Source of the DNA: Pseudomonadota bacterium
GTDB taxonomy: Bacteria; Pseudomonadota; Alphaproteobacteria; Acetobacterales; Acetobacteraceae
Reading direction: 5' to 3'
Length of the DNA: 64,000 nt
Assembly: GCA_021818505.1 (NCBI GenBank)
Contig: JAKADX010000010.1
Location: 1-64,000 of the forward strand
In this document: piece by piece, positions 56,548-64,000 of the stretch
How the letters are laid out: each line of letters opens with the position of its first letter
How positions within the stretch are numbered: position 1 is the first letter of the stretch
Notes under the pieces: generated by a model
The model's database searches: none
What the model was told of the DNA's origin: nothing
Seen by the model: the letters and a program-made list of their open reading frames with translations, nothing else
Made by a program: the position numbers and the translations under genes

Positions 56548-57168
56548 ATGACCCAGGGCATGAAGGCTGCCGCGATGAATGCCGAGGCGACGACGCGCGC
56601 CGTCGCGCCGGTAGCGAATCCCGGAATGTTCTTCCGCCGATGGCTCGCCAATCCGCTGCAGATGGGCTCGGTGGTGCCGTCCTCGGCGGCGCTGTGCCGC
56701 CGCATCGTGGCGGCGACGCGCTGCGCCCCGGGCGAGATCGTGCTCGAACTCGGGGCCGGCACCGGCGTGATCTCGCGCGCGCTGCTGCGCTCGGGCCTGC
56801 CGCCGGAGCGGCTGTTCGTGGTCGAGATCGTGCCGGACATGGCAATGCATCTGCGCCGGGTGCTGCCGGGCGTGACTGTCATCGAGGGCGATGCGCGCCG
56901 ACTGCCCGCGCTGCTTCCGGCCACCCTGCACGGCCGTGTCGGCACGGTGATCTGCGGTATCCCGCTGGTCCTGCTGCCCGTCGCCGAGCAGCGCCGCTTC
57001 ATCGATGCGATCGAGGCGGTGGCCCCGGGGCGGGGTTTCCTGCACTACAGCTACTGCGCCACCTCGCCGCTGCCCTGGCGCAAGCACGCCCTTTCGGCGC
57101 GGCGCGAGGCATGGACCCCCCTGAATTTCCCTCCCGCATCGGTTTGGCGCTACCGCCCCGCCGCATAG
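56548..57168 (+). CDS. PmtA-like phospholipid N-methyltransferase
   Basis: The 206-residue protein has the bacterial phosphatidylethanolamine N-methyltransferase pattern. FFRRWLANPLQMGSVVPSSAALCRRIV is followed by the SAM-binding loop VLELGAGTGVISRALL, an acidic loop (VVEIVPDMAMHLRRVLPG) and a C-terminal YSYCATSPLPWRKHAL. It may methylate phosphatidylethanolamine toward phosphatidylcholine, although related small methyltransferases act on other lipids. ATG at 56548 is used; MNAEATT at 56575 is a possible later start. Confidence 0.78.
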   Translation: MTQGMKAAAMNAEATTRAVAPVANPGMFFRRWLANPLQMGSVVPSSAALCRRIVAATRCAPGEIVLELGAGTGVISRALLRSGLPPERLFVVEIVPDMAMHLRRVLPGVTVIEGDARRLPALLPATLHGRVGTVICGIPLVLLPVAEQRRFIDAIEAVAPGRGFLHYSYCATSPLPWRKHALSARREAWTPLNFPPASVWRYRPAA

Positions 57169-57202
57169 CGCGCGTGCGGCCTGCCGGCGGACCGCACCGG
57201 AC

Positions 57203-60058
57203 CTATGCCCGCCGCCGCGCCTTCGTCGCCACCGCCGGCAAGAGCGGTGCGAGGAACTGTCCCGTGTAGCTGTCCGGCGTCGCGGCGATCTGCTCCGGCG
57301 TGCCCGCCGCCACGATGCGCCCGCCGCCGTCGCCGCCCTCCGGTCCCAGATCGAGAATCCAGTCGGCGGTCTTGATGATGTCTAGATTGTGCTCGATCAC
57401 CACCACGGTGTTGCCTTGCTCGACCAGCGCGTGCAGCACCTCCAGCAACTTGCGCACGTCCTCGAAATGCAGCCCCGTCGTCGGCTCGTCGAGGATGTAG
57501 AGCGTGCGGCCCGTCGCGCGCCGCGCGAGTTCCTTCGACAGCTTGATGCGCTGCGCTTCGCCGCCTGAAAGCGTCGTTGCCTGCTGGCCGAGTGCGATGT
57601 AGCCCAGGCCAACCTGCTGGAGGATTTTCAGCCGGTCATGGATGCGCGACTGCGCCGAAAAATATGGCACCGCCTCATCGACTGTCATCGCCAGCACGTC
57701 GGCGATCGATTTGTCGCGGAACTTCACCTCCAGGGTTTCGCGGTTGTACCGCTTGCCCTTGCAGGTGTCGCAGGTGACGAACACGTCGGGCAGGAAATGC
57801 ATCTCGATCTTCAGCACGCCGTCGCCCTGGCACGCCTCGCAGCGCCCGCCCTTGACGTTGAAGCTGAAGCGGCCGGGCTTGTAGCCACGTGCGCGGCTTT
57901 CGGGCAGTTCCGCGAACCAGTCGCGGATCGGCGCGAACAGGTCAGTGTAGGTCGCAGGGTTGCTGCGCGGCGTGCGGCCAATCGGCGACTGGTCGATGTC
58001 GATGATCTTATCGAGCAGTTCGAGATTCTCGATGCGCCCGTATGGCGCCGGCACCTCACCCGACCCCATCAGACGCCGGCTCGCAGCCTTGTAGAGCGTG
58101 TCCACCACCAGCGTCGATTTGCCGCCGCCGGAGACGCCAGTGACGCAGGTGAAGGTGCCGAGCGGGAATTCCGCAGTGACGTTCCTGAGGTTGTTGCCGG
58201 TGGCGCCGACCACCCGCACCACGCGATCCTTCTGCATCGGGCGCCGCATCCGCGGCACCGCGATGCGCTTGCGGCCGGCCAGGTAATCCCCTGTCAGCGA
58301 CTGCGGATTCGCCGCAATCTCGGCCGGCGTCCCTTGCGCGACCACGCGACCGCCATTGATCCCGGCAGCCGGCCCCATGTCGATCACATGGTCCGCGGCA
58401 CGAATCGCGTCCTCGTCATGCTCGACCACCAGCACGGTGTTGCCGAGTGACTTCAGGCGTCGCAGCGTCGCCAGCAGCCGCTCATTGTCGCGCTGGTGCA
58501 GGCCGATCGAGGGTTCGTCGAGGACGTACAGCACGCCGGTCAGTCCGGAGCCGATCTGGCTGGCAAGGCGGATGCGCTGGCTCTCTCCGCCCGACAGCGT
58601 CGCCGAGCCGCGTGATAGAGTCAGGTAGTCCAGGCCCACGTCCACGAGAAATTGCAGCCGCTCGACGATCTCGCGCAGGATGCGGCGGGCGATCTCCTGC
58701 CGCTGCGGCGAAAGCATCGGCGAGACGCCGCGGAACCAGTCCAGCGCGGCGCGGATGGAAAGCTCGCTGGCCTCGGCGATGTTACGGCCTGCTACCTTCA
58801 CCGCCAGCGCCTCCGGCTTCAGCCGCGCGCCACGACATACCACGCAGGGCTTCTCGGCCTGGTAGCGCGCCATTTCCTCACGCACCCAGGCGCTGTCGGT
58901 CTCGCGCCAGCGGCGGTCGAGGTTACGCAACACGCCCTCGAACGGCTTGGTCACGGTGTAGCTGCGCACGCTGTCCTTGTAGGTGAAGGCGATCGGTTCC
59001 TCGCCAGTGCCATCCAGGACCGCGTCGCGCACGCGCGGCGGCAGATCGCGCCAGGGCGTGCGCATCGACACCTTGAAGTGCCTGGCGAGGCTGGCGAGCG
59101 TCTGGTCGTAATAGGGGCTCTGCGCGCCCGTCCACGGCGCCACGGCACCCTCGGCGAGCGAGCGGCGCTCGTCAGGGATGACAAGCGCGGGGTCGAAGAA
59201 CGTCTCCACGCCCAGCCCGTCGCAGGCCGGGCAGGCGCCGTGGGGGTTGTTGAAGCTGAACAGCCGCGGCTCGATCTCCTCGATGGTGAAGCCGCTGACC
59301 GGGCAGGCGAAGCGCGAGGAGAACACGGTGCGCTCGCCGCTGTCGGCGTTCTCGGCATACACCACGCCGTCGGACAGGCTGAGTGCGGTCTCGAAACTGT
59401 CGGCGAGCCGTGGCGCGATGCCCTCGCGGACTACCACGCGATCGACGACCGCCTCGATCTCGTGCTTGAGCTTGCGGTTCAGCGCCGGCACCTCGCCAAT
59501 CTCGTAGAGCTTGCCGTCAACCTTGACGCGCGTGAAGCCGCGCCGCTGCAGTTCCGCGAGTTCCTTTCGGTATTCGCCCTTGCGGTCGCGGACCACCGGG
59601 GCAAGAAGCAGGAGCCGCGCGCCGTCCTTCATCGCCAGCACGCGATCGACCATCTGGCTGACCGTCTGCGCCTCGATCGGCAGGCCGGTCGCCGGCGAAT
59701 AGGGCACGCCCGCGCGCGCCCACAGCAGGCGCATGTAGTCGTGGATTTCCGTCACCGTGCCGACGGTGGAGCGCGGGTTGCGGCTGGTGGTCTTCTGCTC
59801 AATCGAGATCGCCGGCGACAGGCCCTCGATCGCATCGACGTCGGGCTTGCCCATCAGTTCCAGGAACTGCCGTGCATAGGCCGACAGGCTCTCGACATAA
59901 CGGCGCTGGCCCTCGGCATAGATAGTGTCGAAGGCGAGCGAGGATTTGCCCGAACCAGAGAGGCCGGTGATGACAGTCAGGCTGTCGCGCGGTATGGCGA
60001 CATCCACGTTCTGCAGGTTGTGCTCGCGCGCGCCGCGCACGTGGATGGAGCCGGCCAT
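57203..60058 (-). CDS. uvrA: Excinuclease ABC subunit A
   Basis: The 951-residue protein is UvrA, the damage-recognition ATPase of nucleotide excision repair. It has two ABC ATPase modules ([36 protein letters not shown] near the start; [19 protein letters not shown] in the second half), signature segments ([34 protein letters not shown]), and zinc fingers around CPACDGLG and CEACQGDGV...CDTCKGKRY. The start is the ATG at 60058 ([15 protein letters not shown]); an in-frame extension to 60304 runs through ssb and is rejected. An SOS box at 60085-60099 lies 27 bases upstream, so it is damage-inducible. Confidence 0.97.
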   Translation of the reverse strand: MAGSIHVRGAREHNLQNVDVAIPRDSLTVITGLSGSGKSSLAFDTIYAEGQRRYVESLSAYARQFLELMGKPDVDAIEGLSPAISIEQKTTSRNPRSTVGTVTEIHDYMRLLWARAGVPYSPATGLPIEAQTVSQMVDRVLAMKDGARLLLLAPVVRDRKGEYRKELAELQRRGFTRVKVDGKLYEIGEVPALNRKLKHEIEAVVDRVVVREGIAPRLADSFETALSLSDGVVYAENADSGERTVFSSRFACPVSGFTIEEIEPRLFSFNNPHGACPACDGLGVETFFDPALVIPDERRSLAEGAVAPWTGAQSPYYDQTLASLARHFKVSMRTPWRDLPPRVRDAVLDGTGEEPIAFTYKDSVRSYTVTKPFEGVLRNLDRRWRETDSAWVREEMARYQAEKPCVVCRGARLKPEALAVKVAGRNIAEASELSIRAALDWFRGVSPMLSPQRQEIARRILREIVERLQFLVDVGLDYLTLSRGSATLSGGESQRIRLASQIGSGLTGVLYVLDEPSIGLHQRDNERLLATLRRLKSLGNTVLVVEHDEDAIRAADHVIDMGPAAGINGGRVVAQGTPAEIAANPQSLTGDYLAGRKRIAVPRMRRPMQKDRVVRVVGATGNNLRNVTAEFPLGTFTCVTGVSGGGKSTLVVDTLYKAASRRLMGSGEVPAPYGRIENLELLDKIIDIDQSPIGRTPRSNPATYTDLFAPIRDWFAELPESRARGYKPGRFSFNVKGGRCEACQGDGVLKIEMHFLPDVFVTCDTCKGKRYNRETLEVKFRDKSIADVLAMTVDEAVPYFSAQSRIHDRLKILQQVGLGYIALGQQATTLSGGEAQRIKLSKELARRATGRTLYILDEPTTGLHFEDVRKLLEVLHALVEQGNTVVVIEHNLDIIKTADWILDLGPEGGDGGGRIVAAGTPEQIAATPDSYTGQFLAPLLPAVATKARRRA

Positions 60059-60084
60059 TCGAGGGGGTTCCCGAGTCGGATTGC

Positions 60085-60099
60085 GTTCTATAGGTGTTC
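60085..60099. promoter_or_regulatory. Alphaproteobacterial LexA (SOS) box between uvrA and ssb
   Basis: GTTC-TATAGGT-GTTC is an exact match to the GTTC-N7-GTTC direct repeat bound by alphaproteobacterial LexA. It lies 27 bases before the uvrA ATG and 41 before the ssb ATG, in their divergent gap, so it probably controls both. Confidence 0.85.
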
Positions 60100-60139
60100 T
60101 GATATATGGCCTTCGGGCCGAATCAGGGAAGGGGCGGTT

Positions 60140-60646
60140 ATGGCTGGCAGCGTCAATAAGGTGATCCTGGTCGGCAATCTCGGCAAGGACCCGGAGGTGC
60201 GTACCACCCAGGACGGGACCAAAATCGTCAATTTCACCCTGGCGACCAGCGAGACCTGGAACGACCGCGCCTCCGGCGAGCGCAAGGAACGGACGGAGTG
60301 GCACCGGGTGGTGGTGTTCAACGAGAACCTCGGCAACGTCGCGGAGAAATACCTGCGCAAGGGCCGCAAGGTCTATGTCGAGGGCAGCCTGCAGACGCGC
60401 AAGTGGACCGATCAGTCGGGGCAGGAGAAATACACGACGGAGGTCGTGATCGGTCGGTTCCGCGGCGACATCCAGTTGCTCGACGGCCGCGGCGACGACG
60501 CCGGGGCGGGCGAGGGCGGCGGCTACCAGTCGCGGGAGCGGGCGCCGGCGCGCAGCAGCGGCGGCGCGGCCGGACGGGAAAGTGGCGGCCCGTCCTGGGA
60601 CGCGCCCAAGGGCGGCGGTGACCTCGACGACGAGATTCCGTTCTGA
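60140..60646 (+). CDS. ssb: Single-stranded DNA-binding protein
   Basis: The 168-residue protein has the OB-fold start [54 protein letters not shown], a glycine/arginine-rich linker, and the C-terminal acidic tip DLDDEIPF that binds partner proteins. It coats single-stranded DNA in replication and repair. The ATG follows AGGGAAGGGG. It is divergent from uvrA with a shared SOS box. Confidence 0.97.
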   Translation: MAGSVNKVILVGNLGKDPEVRTTQDGTKIVNFTLATSETWNDRASGERKERTEWHRVVVFNENLGNVAEKYLRKGRKVYVEGSLQTRKWTDQSGQEKYTTEVVIGRFRGDIQLLDGRGDDAGAGEGGGYQSRERAPARSSGGAAGRESGGPSWDAPKGGGDLDDEIPF

Positions 60647-60809
60647 AGCGCGATCGGCCCCGGCGGCGGGACGTCACACTGGTTTGACCCCGTGCGTGTG
60701 CGCGATCGGGTGAGAGTGGTTTCCCGGGCCCGACGACAAGCTTAACTGCCCCGCCGAGGCGGCGCGTCACGACGTGCGTTCCGCTGGTCACGCGAGTGCA
60801 TGGGGAGCG

Positions 60810-61136
60810 ATGATGTCGCGCGGGATATTCGTGGGGTTCCTTGGGCCTCTGGCCGCTGGACTTATCGCAGCGGCCCCGATGCTGGGGGCGGCGTCGGCGA
60901 TTGCCCAGAACGCTCCGGCCTCGTCGCAGCAGCAGCGCATGAAGGACTGCAATGCCACCGCCTCGGCGCGCGCGCTCAAGGGCGACGCGCGCAAGGACTA
61001 CATGAGCGCCTGTCTCGCCGGAAAGGCCGACCAGACGACGATTATGAAGGTCTGCAACGAGCAGGCGACGCAGGACAAGCTCTCCGGCGACCGGCGCAAA
61101 GCATACATGAGCAGTTGCCTCAAGAAGCCGGGCTGA
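60810..61136 (+). CDS. PsiF-repeat secreted protein
   Basis: The 108-residue protein has a signal peptide (IFVGFLGPLAAGLIAAAPMLGAASAIA) and two PsiF-type repeats, QQQRMKDCNATASARALKGDARKDYMSACL and KVCNEQATQDKLSGDRRKAYMSSCL. Each repeat holds two cysteines. PsiF is a phosphate-starvation-inducible periplasmic protein in E. coli, but the function of the repeats is unknown. ATG at 60810 or 60813 follows GGGGAG. It is 7 bases from the next gene and may belong to the YjfK/L/J operon. Confidence 0.85.
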   Translation: MMSRGIFVGFLGPLAAGLIAAAPMLGAASAIAQNAPASSQQQRMKDCNATASARALKGDARKDYMSACLAGKADQTTIMKVCNEQATQDKLSGDRRKAYMSSCLKKPG

Positions 61137-61143
61137 CCCCCGC

Positions 61144-62409
61144 GTGCCGGTGCGCCGCGGCCTCGTCCGCGTTCTTGGCGCTGCCGCCTTCGCGTTGGCG
61201 GTCGCCGGCGGCGGGGCGCTCGATGGCTACGCGCAGTATTCCAGCGGCGGCTACACCCGCCCGTCCGTCACCGGTGGGGGTGGTGGGTCGGGCGCGGGCG
61301 ACCGGGCGTTCTCACGCGGGGCGGCGTCGGAGGCGCTGCAGCGCTACCGCGCCTCGCGCGAACCGCGCCGGCCGCCGCTGACCACGCCCGGCACGTCGGG
61401 ATGGACCGATCAGCGCCGGCCGGGGGCGTATTACGCGCCGCAATATGGCGGCGGCGGCGATTTCGGCACCATGGCGCTGTGGGCGTTGCTTGGCGCGCTC
61501 TCGGCTGCTGACCGGGCGAACTATGCGCGCGAGCATCGCGACGATCCGGCCTATCAGCGCTGGCGGGCGCAAGCGGAGCAGCAGGCGGCGCGCGACCCTG
61601 CGCTCGCGCAGCAATTGCAACAGATGGACCCCTCCGCCCGCCCGCCGACCGCTCGGCAGGGGGCTGGCGGCGGATGGTCCTGGCTGGTGGTGTTGGTGGC
61701 GCTGGCGATGCTGGTATGGCTGTGGCGTGCCCGCCAGCGGGCCGGCGGGGCGTCGCCCCATGGGCTGCGCGGCAGTGCCGCCACCCGCTGGCGGGTCGGC
61801 ATGACGCTGCCGCTCGACCCCGCGCCGTTTCTCCTCGCCGCCGGCACGACCCATGTCCGCCCGCCGCCCGGCGAGGGCGCGATGGTCAGCGTCGAGGCGG
61901 TTGGCCTGCTGGCGGATAAGGCGGCGCAGTTGCACCGGCTCTACCTGCCGGGCCGCGTGCAGTTCTTCCAGATCCATCTCGGGCCGCGTGGCACCGCCGA
62001 CGAATGCCGCTATTTCAGCAAGCTCGACGAGGTCACGCCGGCGAGCGAAGCGGACTGGGCGGCCTGGCTGGACCCCGCAAACGGCATGATCGGGTGGCCG
62101 GCCTTCCAGACCAAGGACGGCAAGATCTACGGACGCGCCTGGGCGCCGGGCGCTGCGCGCATCCCGCCGCGGCCGATGCAGGAGACGGTGGAGTCGCCGC
62201 AGGGCACCGCGCAGCGCCAGCTTCAGGCGATGCTCTATGCCGCGCCAACGGGCGCCGCCGCCCCGGCGCCCACCACCGAATACATCATGGTCGCGGCGGT
62301 CGAGGCGGAGGGCCAGGCGTGGGTGGAAATCCACGCCGGCATCGACATCAACCCCGCCGCGCTGGAACTGGCACCGGTGCCGCTGGAACCCCAAGCGAGG
62401 ACCGCATGA
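61144..62409 (+). CDS. DUF2491 (YjfK-like) membrane protein
   Basis: The 421-residue protein has a signal-like N terminus, a long glycine/arginine-rich region, a membrane helix (WSWLVVLVALAMLVWLW at about 178-195), and a C-terminal DUF2491 domain of about 200 residues. The domain includes RLYLPGRVQFFQIHLGPRGTADECRYFSKLDEV and PPRPMQETVESPQG. YjfK-type proteins occur with YjfL and YjfJ in a PspA-like stress locus. The start is GTG at 61144, 7 bases after psiF-like. Its stop overlaps the next gene (ATGA). Confidence 0.8.
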   Translation: MPVRRGLVRVLGAAAFALAVAGGGALDGYAQYSSGGYTRPSVTGGGGGSGAGDRAFSRGAASEALQRYRASREPRRPPLTTPGTSGWTDQRRPGAYYAPQYGGGGDFGTMALWALLGALSAADRANYAREHRDDPAYQRWRAQAEQQAARDPALAQQLQQMDPSARPPTARQGAGGGWSWLVVLVALAMLVWLWRARQRAGGASPHGLRGSAATRWRVGMTLPLDPAPFLLAAGTTHVRPPPGEGAMVSVEAVGLLADKAAQLHRLYLPGRVQFFQIHLGPRGTADECRYFSKLDEVTPASEADWAAWLDPANGMIGWPAFQTKDGKIYGRAWAPGAARIPPRPMQETVESPQGTAQRQLQAMLYAAPTGAAAPAPTTEYIMVAAVEAEGQAWVEIHAGIDINPAALELAPVPLEPQARTA

Positions 62410-62825
62410 CGCATCTCAGCGCCGCCGCCCTGGTTGCCGCACTGCCCGGGATGCTGGTGCAGTTCGTGCTTTGCCTGGTGCTGCTTGCGATCGGCGTCGT
62501 GGGCTACACCCTCGTGACGCCGTTCCGCGAGCGTGAGCTGATCCGCGAGGGCAACGCCGCCGCCGCCACGTCGTTGAGCGGTGCGGTGGTGGCGCTGGCG
62601 ATCCCGCTGGCGGCGCTGCTTGCCACGACCTCGGTCATGCTCGAACTGCTGGCCTGGGGCGTCGTCGCGATCCTGCTGCAACTTCTGACGGTCGCCGTCG
62701 CGACGCACCTGATGCGCGACATGCGCCGGATGATCGAGGCCGGGGAGGTCGCCGCGGCCCTGCCCGTCGTCGCCGCCCAACTCGCCATCGCGCTGCTGAA
62801 CGCGGCAGCGATGGTGCCGGTCTGA
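62406..62825 (+). CDS. DUF350 (YjfL-like) membrane protein
   Basis: The 139-residue protein has four predicted membrane helices (about 10-34, 55-78, 84-102, 117-137) and a charged loop FRERELIREGN typical of DUF350/YjfL. It is translationally coupled to the YjfK-like gene by an ATGA overlap. The function is unknown, but the family occurs with PspA-like and glutathionylspermidine-synthase-like genes. Confidence 0.85.
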   Translation: MTHLSAAALVAALPGMLVQFVLCLVLLAIGVVGYTLVTPFRERELIREGNAAAATSLSGAVVALAIPLAALLATTSVMLELLAWGVVAILLQLLTVAVATHLMRDMRRMIEAGEVAAALPVVAAQLAIALLNAAAMVPV

Positions 62826-62852
62826 CACACGCAACCCATGCAGGAGGCAACC

Positions 62853-63632
62853 ATGTTGCGCTTCTTCAGCAATCTCGTCGGCGTCAAGGGCAGCCAGGCC
62901 GTGCAGGCAGGGATGGAGGCGCTGGTGCGCTGGGACCCGCGCGCCGCCAGCGAGGCCGAGCTGCGGACCATGGAGCAGCACCTCGACGATCTCGGCCAGC
63001 AGGTCGCGGCGGCGCGTCAGAGCTATGACAAGGAAGCGGAGGAGGCGCGCGCCATCCAGGCACTGTCCGCCCAGCGCCTCGCCGCAGCCGACCACCTGCA
63101 AGGTCAGATCGCCGCCGAGACCGATCCGGCGCGCAAGGCTGCGTTGGAAAAGAGCCTGGAAACCCTCGTCGGCCTGTTGGAGCAGATGGCGCCCGAGATC
63201 GCGCGCGAGAAAAAGGACGAGGCCGACGCCAGGGACTTCCTGCAAATGCTGGAAAAGACCTATGCCGAGGCCGGCGGCAAGCTGCGCGAGGGCCGGGCCG
63301 AGCTGGAACGCGCGCAGCGCGATATGGGCCGCGCCGCCCAGCAGCGCGCGATGGCCGACCAGCAGGCCGAGGCGGCGCGCCGCGCGGCCGGCCTGTCCAG
63401 CGCCACCAACAGCCTGACAGTGGCCCTGCGCGCGATGCAGGAGGCGGCCAAGCAGGACCTCGCCTCCGCCGAGGCAGCCAACATGAAGGCGAAGCTGCTG
63501 CGCCCGAGCGAGCCGGAGAAGGCCGACACCAACATCGCGCAGGCGATGCAGGCGGTGTCCGGCACGCCGGCGGCGCCGACCGGGCTTGCCGACCGGCTCG
63601 CAGCGGTGCGCACCCAGGTCCACACCGGCTGA
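62853..63632 (+). CDS. PspA/IM30-family (YjfJ-like) protein
   Basis: The 259-residue protein is nearly all helical coiled coil, starting MLRFFSNLVGVKGSQAVQAGM. It has long heptad stretches (QHLDDLGQQVAAARQSYDKEAEEARAIQALSAQR and on to residue 215) and a proline-containing C-terminal tail. PspA/IM30 proteins bind and stabilise stressed inner membranes by forming oligomeric scaffolds. The ATG at 62853 follows AGGAGG. It is the third gene of the YjfK-YjfL-YjfJ operon. Confidence 0.85.
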   Translation: MLRFFSNLVGVKGSQAVQAGMEALVRWDPRAASEAELRTMEQHLDDLGQQVAAARQSYDKEAEEARAIQALSAQRLAAADHLQGQIAAETDPARKAALEKSLETLVGLLEQMAPEIAREKKDEADARDFLQMLEKTYAEAGGKLREGRAELERAQRDMGRAAQQRAMADQQAEAARRAAGLSSATNSLTVALRAMQEAAKQDLASAEAANMKAKLLRPSEPEKADTNIAQAMQAVSGTPAAPTGLADRLAAVRTQVHTG

Positions 63633-63711
63633 CCGCCGCCGGCGCCCGTTTTGCCCGCGGCCGGACTATGGCAGCCTGCCCGCGATCAGGGGGGACGCGG
63701 GCGGGAGGGGC

Positions 63712-64000
63712 ATGATGGCCACGCGAATCGCGAAGGTGCTGATGGTGGCCTCGCTCGCCGCCTTCTGCTGGGTGGTGACCTACGACAACATCATCGATTA
63801 CGGCGCCAACTACGCCTTCGTCAGCCACGTGCTGAGCATGGACACGACCTTTCCCGACAGCGTGCTTCGCAGCCGCGCCATCACCGACCCGCTCGTGTGG
63901 CGCCGGGCCTATCTGCTGATCATCGGTGTCGAGGGTCTGACTGCGCTGTGCTTCTCGCTCGGCGCGCTGGCCCTGCTGTTCCGTCTCGGTGTGGGTACCA
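63712..64000 (+). CDS. DUF2165-family membrane protein, C-terminal part beyond the window
   Basis: The visible 96 residues start MMATRIAKVLMVASLAAF and contain YDNIIDYGANYAFVSHVLSMDTTF, DPLVWRRAYLLIIGVEGLTALCF, matching the DUF2165 integral membrane family (two of its four helices). Function unknown. A ribosome-binding GGGAGGGG lies 3-6 bases before the ATGs at 63712/63715. It is 79 bases after the PspA-like gene. Confidence 0.85.
   Translation, partial: MMATRIAKVLMVASLAAFCWVVTYDNIIDYGANYAFVSHVLSMDTTFPDSVLRSRAITDPLVWRRAYLLIIGVEGLTALCFSLGALALLFRLGVGT

Overview
High-GC bacterial chromosome, most likely an alphaproteobacterium of the Rhodospirillales/Acetobacteraceae type. Supporting signs are a GTTC-N7-GTTC SOS box between uvrA and ssb, a class I PHA synthase, a type-2 argC beside rplM-rpsI, and FnrL/FixK-type TTGAT-N4-GTCAA boxes. 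The taxon is inferred from gene content and was not searched.

Region 1 (1-23.6 kb) is an accessory stress/low-oxygen island. It starts at the end of an IS3-family element (1-125). It then carries a DUF155-like membrane protein, a universal stress protein, an acs-pdhA-pdhB-pdhC-acyl carrier protein operon, a CapA-like metallophosphatase, RtcB RNA ligase with archease, a dienelactone-hydrolase-like protein with a phosphoribosyltransferase, a PRPP synthetase paralogue, a divergent GroEL, a small-molecule-kinase-like protein, nicotinate phosphoribosyltransferase, a class II (B12) ribonucleotide reductase, a PolX DNA polymerase and a cytochrome b561-dihaem cytochrome c fusion. Five near-perfect FNR/FixK boxes, plus one degenerate one, sit in front of the transcription units. 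Much of this set (Usp, RtcB/archease, hydrolase+PRTase, class II RNR, NAPRT, CapA-like protein, COG2187-like kinase) matches, from memory, the DosR dormancy regulon of Mycobacterium tuberculosis. Here it appears to be wired to a CRP/FNR-family regulator instead. This is the most interesting system in the window.

Region 2 (23.7-51.2 kb) is mostly housekeeping: pyrE, glk and a ribose/simple-sugar ABC transporter; an orphan sensor kinase; recJ-glpX-hom-aminotransferase; a proline-rich OmpA-like lipoprotein; phaC; gamma carbonic anhydrase and argC; rplM-rpsI; an M20 amidohydrolase; a sulfite-oxidase-fold enzyme; an EAL phosphodiesterase; a thermonuclease-like protein; and gltA.

Region 3 (51.2-55.9 kb) is a 3,639-bp passenger-carrying IS1595-family element (51848-55486). 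It has 23-bp imperfect terminal inverted repeats and an exact 8-bp target duplication, and it splits a 208-codon gene of unknown function. Removing the element and one target copy restores the frame exactly. Passengers are a coiled-coil/wHTH-like protein, a HicB-like protein with a small partner, and a P63C-domain protein. A repeated operator-like motif lies at the promoters of the transposase and the P63C gene.

Region 4 (55.9-64 kb) has a small conserved protein, rpmG, a PmtA-like methyltransferase, uvrA and ssb sharing an SOS box, a PsiF-repeat protein, and a YjfK/YjfL/YjfJ (DUF2491/DUF350/PspA-like) membrane-stress operon. A DUF2165 membrane protein runs off the window.
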